Below, piece by piece: positions 1 through 8,471 of a DNA stretch of 64,000 bases; position 1 is the first letter of the stretch; every line of letters starts with the position of its first letter. The position numbers were made by a program, and so were the translations under genes. The DNA comes from Variovorax terrae. GTDB lineage: Bacteria; Pseudomonadota; Gammaproteobacteria; Burkholderiales; Burkholderiaceae_C. Location: positions 558,001 through 622,000 of the forward strand of contig NZ_JALGBI010000001.1 in the NCBI RefSeq assembly GCF_022809125.1, given 5' to 3'. The notes below the pieces were generated by a model. It saw only the letters and a program-made list of their open reading frames with translations, searched no databases and was not told where the DNA came from.

Positions 1-2154
1 CTGGCTCACCGCATGGAATCCGAGATCGAGTATTTCGGCTCCCAGCAGGTGCTGCAGACCTCGCAGTTCGAGCCTTTGCTGCACCGCTTCGATGGCCTGC
101 AGGCCAATTTCGATGCGCTGCGCCTGCGCGATCTGCAGGCCCAGCAGGCCCCGGTGCCTGAGCCGGCCGTGATTGCCGCGGCTGTCGCGGTGGACGCTGC
201 CCCAACTGCTGCTGCGCCGGGCGCCACGCATTCGGTGGTGGCCCTGCCCGCGGCCACGATGCTGGCGCCGCTGAGGCAGGCCTCCAACCAGGCGGTGCGC
301 GTGCGCTCGCAGCTGCTGGACCGCCTGGTCAACCAGGCCGGCGAGGTGATGATCACGCGCTCGCGCCTGGAGGCCGAGCTCAGCCAGCTGCGCGGATCGC
401 TGGGCGATCTGTCGGGCAACCTGGACCGTCTGCGCGCGCAATTGCGCGACATCGAGCTGCAGGCCGAGTCGCAGATGCAGTCGCGCCTGGCCCAGGCCAA
501 GGATTCGGCGGCGGGCTTCGACCCGCTGGAGTTCGACCGCTTCACTCGCGTGCAGGAGCTCACGCGCATGATGGCCGAGTCGGTGAACGACGTGGCCACC
601 GTGCAGCGCAACCTGCAGCGCACCGTGGAAGCCACCGAGGACGACCTGATTGCCCAGGCGCGCCAGACGCGCGAGCTGCAGCGCGACCTGCTGCGCACCC
701 GCATGGTGGAGTTCGAGGGCATCTCCGAGCGCCTGTACCGCGTGGTGCGCCAGGCCTCCAAGGACACCGGCAAGCAGGTCAAGCTCGACATCACCGGCGG
801 CTCCATCGAGATGGACCGCGGCGTGCTCGACCGCATGACGCCGGCCTTCGAGCACCTGCTGCGCAACTGCGTGGCGCACGGCATCGAAGACCCGGCCGTG
901 CGCACGGCCGCGGGCAAGGACGCCAGCGGCACCATCCTGATCGGCCTGCACCACGAGGGCAACGACGTGTCGGTCGAGTTCCGCGACGACGGCGCCGGCC
1001 TGAACCTCCCGCGCATCCGCGAGAAGGCGCTGGCCCAGGGGCTGATCGCGGCCGGCCAGGAACTCAGCGACGCCGACGCCGCCAACCTGATCTTCATGCC
1101 CGGCTTCTCGACCGCCGCGCAGGTGACCGAGCTGGCGGGCCGCGGCATCGGCATGGACGTGGTGCGCTCCGAGGTCAACGCCCTGGGCGGCCGCATCGAG
1201 ACCAGCACCCAGGCCGGCCAGGGCACGGCGTTCAAGCTGGTGCTGCCGCTGACCACCGCGGTGACGCAGGTGGTGATGATGCGCTCGGGCAATTTCTCGA
1301 TCGGCGTGCCCGCCAATGTGGTGGAAATCGTGCGCCGCGCCACTGTCAAGGAACTGCAGCAGGCCTACAACAGCGCCAGCTTCGAGTTTGGCGGCGAGTC
1401 GGTGCCGTTCTTCTGGTCCGGCGCGCTGCTGCAGTCGTCGCAGCGCAGCAGCGAGCCGCAGGGCCGGACCATTCCCGTGGTGCTGTTCCGCAGCGCGGCG
1501 CAGCGCATCGCCGTCCACGTGGACGAAGTGCTGGGCAGCCAGGAAGTGGTGGTGAAGAACCTCGGGCCGCAGCTGTCGCGCCTGCCGGGTCTGGCTGGCA
1601 TGTCGGTGCTGGCATCGGGTGCCGTGGTCCTGATCTACAACCCGGTGGCGCTGGCCACCGTGTATGGCGAGCAGGCCCGCACGCTGAGCGCCGACCAGGC
1701 CCAGCCGCATGTGCTGGGGCAGGCCGCCGCGGCGGCCGGCACCACGCTGCCGTCGGTCGAGTCGGCGCCGCCGCAGGTGCCGCTGGTGCTGGTGGTGGAC
1801 GACTCCATCACCGTGCGCCGCGTGACGCAGCGCCTGCTGCAGCGCGAAGGCTACCGCGTCGCCCTGGCGGCCGACGGCCTGCAGGCGCTGGAGCGGCTGC
1901 AGGAAGAGCGGCCGACCGTGGTGCTGTCCGACATCGAGATGCCGCGCATGGACGGCTTCGACCTCGCGCGCAACATCCGTGGCGATGCGCGGCTGCACGA
2001 CCTGCCGATCGTCATGATCACCTCGCGCATCGCCGAGAAGCACCGCGACCACGCCAAGGAGCTGGGCGTCAACCACTACCTGGGCAAGCCCTATTCCGAG
2101 GAAGAGCTGCTGGGCCTGGTGCGCGCCTACGCCACTGCGGAAATTCCGGCCTGA
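1..2154 (+). CDS. Hybrid chemotaxis histidine kinase CheA, ChpA/PilL type (5' end outside window)
   Basis: The reading frame is open from base 1, so the N-terminus lies outside the window; the in-frame ATG at 13 is not the true start. The visible 700 or so residues hold a dimerisation helix region (RLVNQAGEVMITRSRLEAE), a HATPase with N and G boxes (HLLRNCVAHGIEDP, GRGIGMDVV), a CheW-like domain, and a C-terminal receiver with phosphoacceptor Asp in VVLSDIEMPRMDG and the conserved Lys in LGKPYSEEE. A CheA core fused to a receiver is typical of the ChpA/PilL kinases that control type IV pili and twitching. The Hpt domains that would carry the phosphorylated His are upstream and not seen. The pilus-specific role is inferred from architecture only. 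Confidence 0.88.
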   Translation: MAHRMESEIEYFGSQQVLQTSQFEPLLHRFDGLQANFDALRLRDLQAQQAPVPEPAVIAAAVAVDAAPTAAAPGATHSVVALPAATMLAPLRQASNQAVRVRSQLLDRLVNQAGEVMITRSRLEAELSQLRGSLGDLSGNLDRLRAQLRDIELQAESQMQSRLAQAKDSAAGFDPLEFDRFTRVQELTRMMAESVNDVATVQRNLQRTVEATEDDLIAQARQTRELQRDLLRTRMVEFEGISERLYRVVRQASKDTGKQVKLDITGGSIEMDRGVLDRMTPAFEHLLRNCVAHGIEDPAVRTAAGKDASGTILIGLHHEGNDVSVEFRDDGAGLNLPRIREKALAQGLIAAGQELSDADAANLIFMPGFSTAAQVTELAGRGIGMDVVRSEVNALGGRIETSTQAGQGTAFKLVLPLTTAVTQVVMMRSGNFSIGVPANVVEIVRRATVKELQQAYNSASFEFGGESVPFFWSGALLQSSQRSSEPQGRTIPVVLFRSAAQRIAVHVDEVLGSQEVVVKNLGPQLSRLPGLAGMSVLASGAVVLIYNPVALATVYGEQARTLSADQAQPHVLGQAAAAAGTTLPSVESAPPQVPLVLVVDDSITVRRVTQRLLQREGYRVALAADGLQALERLQEERPTVVLSDIEMPRMDGFDLARNIRGDARLHDLPIVMITSRIAEKHRDHAKELGVNHYLGKPYSEEELLGLVRAYATAEIPA

Positions 2155-2156
2155 TT

Positions 2157-2206
2157 GGCCGGATGTTCGCGTCGGGCGGTCGTTTCCTGCTATTTTTTTG
2201 GTAGCG
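2157..2206 (-). repeat. Dispersed Comamonadaceae-type repeat, copy A
   Basis: Read on the minus strand it has a GCTA..AAAAAAATAGC dyad followed by GACCGCCCGAC and a GAACATC-like end. The same layout recurs at 14219, 27025, 38890, 45733 and 57054. This copy supplies the 3' end and stop codon of phrB and fills the gap to the kinase gene. Confidence 0.7.
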
Positions 2207-3668
2207 TCTTGCGGACCACGGCGTAGCGCGCCAGGGTCTGCGCCCGCGCCGCGTCGTGCTGCACGACGGGCCGCGGGTAGCTGTCGCCGAGCGCCACCCC
2301 GGCGGCAGCCAGCTCCACCGGCATTGCCAGCCAAGGCGCATGCAGCGCACCGGCCGGCAGCCGGCCGAGCTGGGGCAGGTACCTGCGGATGAACCTGCCG
2401 TCGGCGTCGAACTTCTGGCTCTGGCTCACCGGGTTGAAGATGCGGAACCAGGGCTGCGCGTCGCAGCCGCTCGAGCTGGCCCATTGCCAGCCGCCGTTGT
2501 TGGCGGCGAGGTCGTAGTCGTTCAGGTGTTCGGCGAAGTAGCGCTCGCCGCGGCGCCAGTCGATGCCGAGGTCCTTGCACAGGAAGCTGGCCACCACCAT
2601 GCGCAGCCGGTTGTGCATGTAGCCGGTCTGGTTGAGCTGGGCCATCGCGGCGTCCACCAGCGGATAGCCCGTGCAGCCCTCGCACCAGGCCTGGAACAGC
2701 GCGTCGGCGTGCTTGCCGTGCTCCCAGCGGATGGCGTCGTAGCCGGGCTTGAACGAACGCTGCGCCACATGGGGAAAGTGGTGCAGGATCTGGAAGTAGA
2801 AATCGCGCCAGATCAGCTCGCCCAGCCACACCGCGGCGCCGTGGCTGCCCTCGGCCGCGAGGCGGTGCGCGGCGCCCGCCAGATGGCGGATCGACACGGT
2901 GCCAAAGCGCAGGTGCACGCTCAGGTAGCTTGGCCCCTTCACCGCCGGGAAGTCGCGCGTCTCGTGATAGCGGTCGATGCGCTCCAGGAAATCGGCGGCC
3001 AGCGCCTGGCCGCCACCGGCGCCGGTCGGCATCCGCAGCTCGGCCAGGTTGGTGGACTCGAAGCCGAGCGCCTGCAGGGTGGGCACCCCGGCGCGCTGGC
3101 CTTCGGGCCGCGGGGCCAGCGCGGCGCCGTAGCGCTGCACCGGGTAGGGCTTCAGGTAGAAGGCGTCGACTTTCCCGAGCCAGGCGTTCTTGTAGGGCGT
3201 GAACACCGCATAGGGCTTGCCGGCCTGCGTCAGCAGCTCGTCGCGCTCGAACACCGCCTGGTCCTTGCTGGTGTGCAGCGCGATGCCGGCTTCGGCCAGC
3301 GCGCCGCGCACGCGGGCGTCGCGCTCCGCCGCCTGGGGCTCGTAGTCGTGGTTGGCGAACACGGCCTGCGCGCCCAGGGCCTGGGCCAGCGCGGGGATCT
3401 CCGCCGCCGCCGTGGCGTGGCGTACGATCAGGCCGGCGCCGGCCTGGCCCGCGAGCGCGCGCAGCTCGGCGTCGAGCGCCACCAGGGATTCGCGGATGAA
3501 CTCCACCCGCCGGTCGCGCCGGGGCAGGGCGTCCAGGATCGCGCGGTCGAACACGAACACGCAGTGCAGCTGGCGGCAGCCCTTGAGCGCGTGGAACAGC
3601 GCCGCGTTGTCGTGCGCGCGCAGGTCGCGGCGAAACCACATCAGGCCGCAGGCATAGGGCTTGTTCAT
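2190..3668 (-). CDS. phrB: Deoxyribodipyrimidine photo-lyase
   Basis: Cryptochrome/photolyase family enzyme of 492 residues that repairs cyclobutane pyrimidine dimers using blue light and FADH-. The N-terminal antenna domain starts with LMWFRRDLRAHDNAAL. The C-terminal FAD-binding domain shows the family signature from NNGGWQWASS through DAQPWFRIFNPVSQS. The frame is open upstream to 3758, but MNKPYACGLMWFRRDLR at 3668 fits the family start. The last codons and the TAG stop lie inside a dispersed repeat (2157-2206), so the C-terminal TLPKK is partly repeat-encoded. It faces yqgE divergently, with 92 bp between start codons. Photolyase versus a cryptochrome-DASH relative is not decided here, but length and motifs favour class I CPD photolyase. 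Confidence 0.93.
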   Translation of the reverse strand: MNKPYACGLMWFRRDLRAHDNAALFHALKGCRQLHCVFVFDRAILDALPRRDRRVEFIRESLVALDAELRALAGQAGAGLIVRHATAAAEIPALAQALGAQAVFANHDYEPQAAERDARVRGALAEAGIALHTSKDQAVFERDELLTQAGKPYAVFTPYKNAWLGKVDAFYLKPYPVQRYGAALAPRPEGQRAGVPTLQALGFESTNLAELRMPTGAGGGQALAADFLERIDRYHETRDFPAVKGPSYLSVHLRFGTVSIRHLAGAAHRLAAEGSHGAAVWLGELIWRDFYFQILHHFPHVAQRSFKPGYDAIRWEHGKHADALFQAWCEGCTGYPLVDAAMAQLNQTGYMHNRLRMVVASFLCKDLGIDWRRGERYFAEHLNDYDLAANNGGWQWASSSGCDAQPWFRIFNPVSQSQKFDADGRFIRRYLPQLGRLPAGALHAPWLAMPVELAAAGVALGDSYPRPVVQHDAARAQTLARYAVVRKTLPKK

Positions 3669-3760
3669 GGGAACCAGGGGGCCGCGACCACGGTGAGGGC
3701 ACCCGTCAGGGGCGGGCCCGCGACGGGCGCCGCCGCGGCGCCGGGGGTAAAATCGCAATC

Positions 3761-4360
3761 ATGTCCGCTGATTCTGCTCCCATCAACCTGACGCATCACT
3801 TCCTGATCGCCATGCCGGGTTTGGAGGACGAGACTTTCGCCAAAAGCGTGGTCTACCTGTGCGAGCACAGCGTGCGCGGCGCGCTCGGGCTGGTCATCAA
3901 CAAGCCCAGCGACATCAACCTCAAGAACCTGTTCGACAAGGTCGAGCTGCCGCTGCGCCGCGGCGACCTCAGCGACACCCCCGTGTTCCAGGGCGGCCCG
4001 GTGCAGACCGAGCGAGGCTTCGTGCTGCACGAGCCGATCTTCGCGGGCGACAGCCCTTCCAACGAATCGGTCTACGCTTCCACCATGACCATTCCCGGCG
4101 GCCTGGAGATGACCACCTCCAAGGATGTACTGGAAGCCCTGTCCACCGGCGCCGGGCCGCGCAAGGTGCTGGTGTCGCTGGGCTACTCGGCCTGGGGCGA
4201 GGGCCAGCTCGAATCGGAGCTGGCCGAGAACAGCTGGCTCACGGTCGGCGCCGACCTGGCGGTGATCTTCGACACGCCGGTCGCGCAGCGCTACGACCGC
4301 GCGCTGATGCTGCTGGGCCTGGAGGCCTGGATGCTGTCGCCCGAGGCGGGGCACGCATGA
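3761..4360 (+). CDS. yqgE: YqgE/AlgH family protein (UPF0301)
   Basis: Protein of 199 residues with the family N-terminus (NLTHHFLIAMPGLEDETFAKSVVYLCEH) and the LGLVINKPS segment. The family is widely conserved and nearly always lies next to the Holliday-junction-resolvase-like gene ruvX, as here. Its biochemical role is not firmly established; the AlgH name comes from alginate regulation in Pseudomonas. No signal peptide or membrane segment is visible. It is the first gene of a plus-strand run with ruvX, pyrR, pyrB, pyrC' and plsC; 34 bp separate it from ruvX. The ATG at 3761 is the only sensible start. Confidence 0.93.
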   Translation: MSADSAPINLTHHFLIAMPGLEDETFAKSVVYLCEHSVRGALGLVINKPSDINLKNLFDKVELPLRRGDLSDTPVFQGGPVQTERGFVLHEPIFAGDSPSNESVYASTMTIPGGLEMTTSKDVLEALSTGAGPRKVLVSLGYSAWGEGQLESELAENSWLTVGADLAVIFDTPVAQRYDRALMLLGLEAWMLSPEAGHA

Positions 4361-4394
4361 GCGGTCCGGCCGCCCGCGGCGCGAAGGTCGCTCC

Positions 4395-4811
4395 ATGAGT
4401 ACGTTGGCCATGCCAGACGTACCCTCCCACCTGCACACTTTTCTGGCTTTCGATTACGGGCTCAAGCGCACCGGCGTGGCCGTGGGCAGCCGCCTGCTGC
4501 GCAGCGCGCAGCCGCAGGGCACGATCCAGGCCGTGGGCGAGGCGCGCTTCGCGCCGATCGAGGCGCGCATCCGCGAGTGGCAGCCCGACGCCCTCGTGGT
4601 CGGCGTGCCGTTCCATCCCGACGGCGCCAGCCATGAGAACACCGAGCGCGCGCGCAAGTTCGCGCGCCAGCTGCGCGGCCGCTACCGGCTGCCGGTGTTC
4701 GAGGTGGACGAGCGCTACAGCACCACCGAAGCCTTGCAGGCCGGCGCGAAAGACGCCGACGCGGCGGCGGCCTGCATCATTCTTGAACAGTTCTTGAGGA
4801 ATCTGCCATGA
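4395..4811 (+). CDS. ruvX: Putative pre-16S rRNA nuclease / Holliday junction resolvase-like protein RuvX (YqgF)
   Basis: RNase H-fold protein of 138 residues. It shows the N-terminal catalytic Asp in AFDYGLKRTGVAVGS, the VVGVPFHPDG segment (usually VGLPLNMDG) and the C-terminal VDERYSTTEA motif with the second acidic residue, then DAAAACIILEQFL. In E. coli YqgF is implicated in 5' maturation of 16S rRNA; the resolvase label is historical. The last 4 bases overlap the pyrR start (ATGA), so translation is probably coupled. A second in-frame ATG 15 bases downstream is possible, but the first gives the usual length. Confidence 0.93.
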   Translation: MSTLAMPDVPSHLHTFLAFDYGLKRTGVAVGSRLLRSAQPQGTIQAVGEARFAPIEARIREWQPDALVVGVPFHPDGASHENTERARKFARQLRGRYRLPVFEVDERYSTTEALQAGAKDADAAAACIILEQFLRNLP

Positions 4812-5359
4812 GCACCACACCGAGCGACGCCGGTCCGCCCCGCGGCGCCACCGCGGGCGCGGGCGCCCTGTTTCTGGACGCCGAGGCCCTGTACCGCGAA
4901 CTGCTGCGCGGCGTGCAGTCGCTGCGCCAGCCTGAGACCCGGCTGGTGGGCATCACCTCGGGCGGCGCCTGGCTGGCCGAACGCCTGCAGCGCGACCTGG
5001 GCCTGGCGGGGGCGCCCGGCGTGATCTCGTCGGCCATGCATCGCGACGACTTCGCCCAGCGCGGCCTGGCGGGCGGCGTGCAGCAGACGCAACTGCCGTT
5101 CGACGTGAACGACGCCGAGATCCTGCTGCTCGACGACGTGCTCTACACCGGCCGCACCATCCGCGCCGTGCTCAACGAGCTGTTCGACTACGGCCGCCCC
5201 GCCGGCGTGAAGCTGGCCGTGCTGGTGGACCGCGGCGGGCGCGAGCTGCCGGTGCAGGCCGACTTCGCGGCCGCGCGCGTGGCGCTGCCGGCCTCGCAGT
5301 CGCTGGCGCTGGCGCGCAGCGACGCGGGGGCATTCAGTTTTCACGTGGAGGGCCACTAG
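4808..5359 (+). CDS. pyrR: Bifunctional pyr operon regulator / uracil phosphoribosyltransferase PyrR
   Basis: Phosphoribosyltransferase-fold protein of 183 residues. The PRPP-binding loop is [16 protein letters not shown] and a second conserved block is [13 protein letters not shown]. In Gram-positives PyrR controls attenuation of pyr mRNA and has UPRTase activity. In betaproteobacteria it sits upstream of pyrB, as here, and its regulatory mode is less clear; I see no obvious attenuator in the 2-bp pyrR-pyrB gap. The start overlaps the ruvX stop by 4 bases. The N-terminal 20 residues are Gly/Ala-rich and probably disordered. Confidence 0.93.
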   Translation: MSTTPSDAGPPRGATAGAGALFLDAEALYRELLRGVQSLRQPETRLVGITSGGAWLAERLQRDLGLAGAPGVISSAMHRDDFAQRGLAGGVQQTQLPFDVNDAEILLLDDVLYTGRTIRAVLNELFDYGRPAGVKLAVLVDRGGRELPVQADFAAARVALPASQSLALARSDAGAFSFHVEGH

Positions 5360-5361
5360 AC

Positions 5362-6324
5362 GTGTTATTCAGGCGCAATCCCCAGCTCAACAAGAACGGC
5401 GAGCTGATCCACCTGCTGTCGATCGAGGGCCTGCCCAGGGACATCGTCACGCACATCCTGGACACCGCCGCCAACTTCGTGAGCGTGAACGACCGCGAGG
5501 TCAAGAAGGTGCCGCTGTTGCGCGGCAAGAGCGTGTTCAACCTGTTCTTCGAGAACAGCACGCGCACCCGCACCACCTTCGAGATCGCGGCCAAGCGGCT
5601 GTCGGCCGACGTGATCAACCTCGACATCGCGCGCTCCTCGGCCGCCAAGGGCGAGTCGCTGCTCGACACCATCGCCAACCTCAGCGCGATGGCGGCCGAC
5701 CTGTTCGTGGTGCGCCACAGCGAGTCGGGCGCGCCCTACCTGATCGCGCAGCACGTGGCGCCGCACGTGCACGTGGTCAACGCCGGCGACGGGCGGCATG
5801 CGCACCCCACGCAGGGGCTGCTGGACATGTACACCATCCGGCACTACAAGAAGGATTTCTCCAACCTCACCGTGGCCATCGTCGGCGACGTGCTGCATTC
5901 GCGCGTGGCGCGCTCCGACATCCACGCGCTCACCACGCTGGGCTGTGCCGAGGTGCGCGTGGTCGGCCCCAAGACCCTGGTGCCGGGCGACATGGCGCAG
6001 ATGGGCGTGCGCGTGTGCCACACATTGGAGGAGGGCATCAAGGGCTGCGACGTGGTGATCATGCTACGCCTGCAGAACGAGCGCATGAGCGGCGCGCTGC
6101 TGCCCTCCAGCCAGGAGTTCTTCAAGAGCTTCGGCCTGACGCCCGAGAAGCTGCAATTGGCCAAGCCCGACGCCATCGTGATGCACCCAGGCCCGATCAA
6201 CCGCGGCGTCGAGATCGACTCGGCCGTGGTCGATGGTCGCCAGAGTGTGATCCTGCCGCAGGTGACCTTCGGCATCGCCGTGCGCATGGCGGTGATGTCC
6301 ATCATCGCGGGAAATGAAGCATGA
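5362..6324 (+). CDS. pyrB: Aspartate carbamoyltransferase catalytic subunit
   Basis: Second committed step of UMP synthesis: carbamoyl phosphate plus aspartate gives N-carbamoyl-aspartate. The 320-residue protein carries the carbamoyl-phosphate loop [12 protein letters not shown] and the [14 protein letters not shown] block with the catalytic His. The start is GTG, 2 bp after the pyrR stop. No pyrI regulatory subunit follows. Instead comes a dihydroorotase-like gene lacking metal ligands, as in the Pseudomonas-type PyrB-PyrC' complex. A GC-rich repeat begins immediately after the stop codon. Confidence 0.96.
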   Translation: MLFRRNPQLNKNGELIHLLSIEGLPRDIVTHILDTAANFVSVNDREVKKVPLLRGKSVFNLFFENSTRTRTTFEIAAKRLSADVINLDIARSSAAKGESLLDTIANLSAMAADLFVVRHSESGAPYLIAQHVAPHVHVVNAGDGRHAHPTQGLLDMYTIRHYKKDFSNLTVAIVGDVLHSRVARSDIHALTTLGCAEVRVVGPKTLVPGDMAQMGVRVCHTLEEGIKGCDVVIMLRLQNERMSGALLPSSQEFFKSFGLTPEKLQLAKPDAIVMHPGPINRGVEIDSAVVDGRQSVILPQVTFGIAVRMAVMSIIAGNEA

Positions 6325-6393
6325 CCCCCACCTTCACATTCGTTCACTGCCCCCCGAAGGGGCGCGGCTTCCTTGGGGCGGCCCGGCGGAGGC
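6325..6393 (+). repeat. GC-rich dispersed repeat inside the pyr operon, copy 1
   Basis: The segment between the pyrB stop and the pyrC' ribosome-binding site contains CCCCCCGAAGGGGCGC and, 10 bases later, CTTGGGGCGGCCCGGCG. The same two blocks in the same order occur at 57113-57193. The CCCC/GGGG dyad can form a short hairpin in the transcript. Confidence 0.65.
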
Positions 6394-6397
6394 TCGC

Positions 6398-7690
6398 ATG
6401 AAGATCCTGATCAAGAACGGCCGGGTGATCGATCCGGCCTCGAATTTCGACGAGGTCTGCGACGTGGCCGTGGCCGCGGGCCGGGTGATCGCGATCCGCA
6501 AGATCGCCGCCGACTTCTCGCCCAACCGCGTGATCGACGCCTCGGGCTGCATCGTGGCGCCGGGCCTGGTGGACCTGGCGGTGCGCCTGCGCGAGCCGGG
6601 CCACGAGCACGAGGGCATGCTCGAGAGCGAAATGGCGGCGGCCGTGGCCGGCGGCGTCACGAGCCTGGTCTGCCCGCCCGACACCGAGCCGGTGCTCGAC
6701 GAACCGGGCCTGGTGGAAATGCTCAAGTTCCGGGCCGAGAAGCTGCACCAGTCGCGCGTGTTCCCGCTGGGCGCGCTCACGCGCAACCTGGCCGGCGAGG
6801 TGCTGACCGAGATGGCCGAACTCACCGAGGCCGGCTGCGTCGGCTTCAGCCAGGCCGAGGTGGCGCTGGGCAACACCCAGGTGCTGCAGCGCGCGCTGCA
6901 GTACGCGGCCACCTTCGGCTACACCGTGTGGCTGCGCCCGCAGGAGCTCTACTTGGGCAAGGGCGTGGCGGCCAGCGGCGCGCTGGCCACGCGGCTGGGC
7001 CTGGCCGGCGTGCCGGTGGCGGCCGAGACCATTGCGCTGCACACCATCTTCGAGCTGATGAAGACCACGGGCGCGCGCGTGCACCTGTGCCGCCTGAGCA
7101 GCGCGGCCGGCGTCGAGCTGGTGCGGCGGGCCCGCGACGAAGGGCTGCACCTGAGCTGCGACGTGAGCATCAACTCGCTGCACCTGACCGACACCGACAT
7201 CGGCTACTTCGACAGCCGGGCTCGGCTGAACCCGCCGCTGCGCCAGCAGCGCGACCGCGATGCGTTGCGCGAGGCGCTGGCCGACGGCACCATCGATGCC
7301 CTGGTGTCCGACCACACGCCGGTGGACGAGGACGCCAAGACCCTGCCGTTCGCCGAGGCCGAGGCCGGCGCCACCGGGCTGGAGCTGCTGCTGAGCCTGG
7401 CGCTCAAGTGGGGCCAGGAAAGCGGCCTGGGCCTGCCGCGCGCGCTGGCCACGCTGACCAGCGAGCCGGCCCGCGTGCTGGGCCCCGCGCTCGGCACCCT
7501 GCAGGCCAGCGCCGGCCAGCTCGTGGAAGGCGGCGTGGCCGACCTGTGCATCTTCGACCCGCAGGCCGAGTGGACGGTGCAGCCCGATGCGCTGCGCAGC
7601 CAGGGCAAGCACACGCCGTTCTCCGGCTACGAGCTGCCGGGCCGCGTGCGCTGGACGCTGGTGGGCGGCCAGGTCGCCTACGGGGCCTGA
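6398..7690 (+). CDS. pyrC: Dihydroorotase-like protein PyrC' (probably non-catalytic, PyrB partner)
   Basis: Amidohydrolase-fold protein of 430 residues in the class I dihydroorotase family. The metal ligands are missing: the canonical D-x-H-x-H before LREPG is D59-L-A61-V-R63, the Pro-His-His block is replaced by VSINSL near residue 260, and the DHAPH motif is DHTPV (305-309). This matches the pseudo-dihydroorotase PyrC' known from Pseudomonas, which is needed to assemble aspartate carbamoyltransferase; the active enzyme would then lie elsewhere. The ATG at 6398 follows a GGCGGAGG ribosome-binding site; an in-frame ATG at 6314 would read through the intergenic repeat and is less likely. The stop overlaps the plsC start by one base. 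Confidence 0.9.
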   Translation: MKILIKNGRVIDPASNFDEVCDVAVAAGRVIAIRKIAADFSPNRVIDASGCIVAPGLVDLAVRLREPGHEHEGMLESEMAAAVAGGVTSLVCPPDTEPVLDEPGLVEMLKFRAEKLHQSRVFPLGALTRNLAGEVLTEMAELTEAGCVGFSQAEVALGNTQVLQRALQYAATFGYTVWLRPQELYLGKGVAASGALATRLGLAGVPVAAETIALHTIFELMKTTGARVHLCRLSSAAGVELVRRARDEGLHLSCDVSINSLHLTDTDIGYFDSRARLNPPLRQQRDRDALREALADGTIDALVSDHTPVDEDAKTLPFAEAEAGATGLELLLSLALKWGQESGLGLPRALATLTSEPARVLGPALGTLQASAGQLVEGGVADLCIFDPQAEWTVQPDALRSQGKHTPFSGYELPGRVRWTLVGGQVAYGA

Positions 7691-8439
7691 TGAAGCCGTT
7701 GCGCGCCGCCTGGAAGCTGCTGCGCGCGCTCACGCATGCGCTGGCCGGCTACTGGACCATCCGGACGCTGTTTCCGCGGCTCACGCCGGCAGAGCGCGAG
7801 CAGCGCGTCGAGGCCTGGTCGCGCCAACTGCTCGCCTGCCTGGACATCACGCTGGAGGTGCGCGGCAGCCCGTGCGCGCAGGGCCCGGTGCTGCTGGTGG
7901 CCAACCACATCTCGTGGCTGGACATCGCGGTGATGCACGCCGCGCGCTATTGCCGCTTCGTCTCCAAGGCCGACGTGAAGCAGTGGCCCCTGATCGGCAC
8001 GCTGGCCACCGGCGTCGGCACGCTCTACATCGAGCGCGAGTCGCGGCGCGACGCGATGCGCGTGGTGCACCACATGGCCGAGCGCCTGCGCGCGGGCGAC
8101 GTGGTGGCGGTGTTCCCCGAGGGCACGACCAGCGATGGCATCGCACTGCTGCCGTTCCATGCCAACCTGATCCAGGCCGCGATCTCGGCCGAGGCGCCGG
8201 CGCAGCCGGTGGCGCTGCAGTTCCTCGACAGCGCCACGGGGCAGCGCAGCGCGGCGCCGTGCTACATCGGCGACGACACGCTGCTGGGCTCGATCTGGCG
8301 CACCCTCACGGCGCCCGGCATCACGGCCGTGGTCACCTTCGGCGCGCCGCAGCAGGCGCAGGGGCGCGACCGGCGCGGCTGGGCGCACAGCCTGCGGGAT
8401 GACGTGGCGGCGCTGCGCGAGAGGGGCCCGCACCGCTGA
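7690..8439 (+). CDS. plsC: 1-acyl-sn-glycerol-3-phosphate acyltransferase
   Basis: Converts lysophosphatidate to phosphatidate at the inner membrane. The 249-residue protein has the acyltransferase catalytic motif NHISWLD (H-x4-D) near residue 75 and the acceptor-binding FPEGTTSDG motif near residue 140, with a hydrophobic N-terminal stretch. It starts at ATG 7690, overlapping the pyrC' stop (TGATG), so it is the last gene of the pyr run. The longer frame back to 6373 is only a shadow of pyrC'. It could equally be an ornithine-lipid type OlsA acyltransferase; the motifs do not separate the two. Confidence 0.9.
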   Translation: MKPLRAAWKLLRALTHALAGYWTIRTLFPRLTPAEREQRVEAWSRQLLACLDITLEVRGSPCAQGPVLLVANHISWLDIAVMHAARYCRFVSKADVKQWPLIGTLATGVGTLYIERESRRDAMRVVHHMAERLRAGDVVAVFPEGTTSDGIALLPFHANLIQAAISAEAPAQPVALQFLDSATGQRSAAPCYIGDDTLLGSIWRTLTAPGITAVVTFGAPQQAQGRDRRGWAHSLRDDVAALRERGPHR

Positions 8440-8471
8440 GAGGCGGTGCGTCTTGGGGGATCGGCCGCGCC

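Noticed and set aside
2256..3791. Long open frame on the plus strand across phrB
   Set aside because: Antisense shadow of the photolyase gene caused by high GC; the product has no recognisable domains while the minus strand has clear ones.
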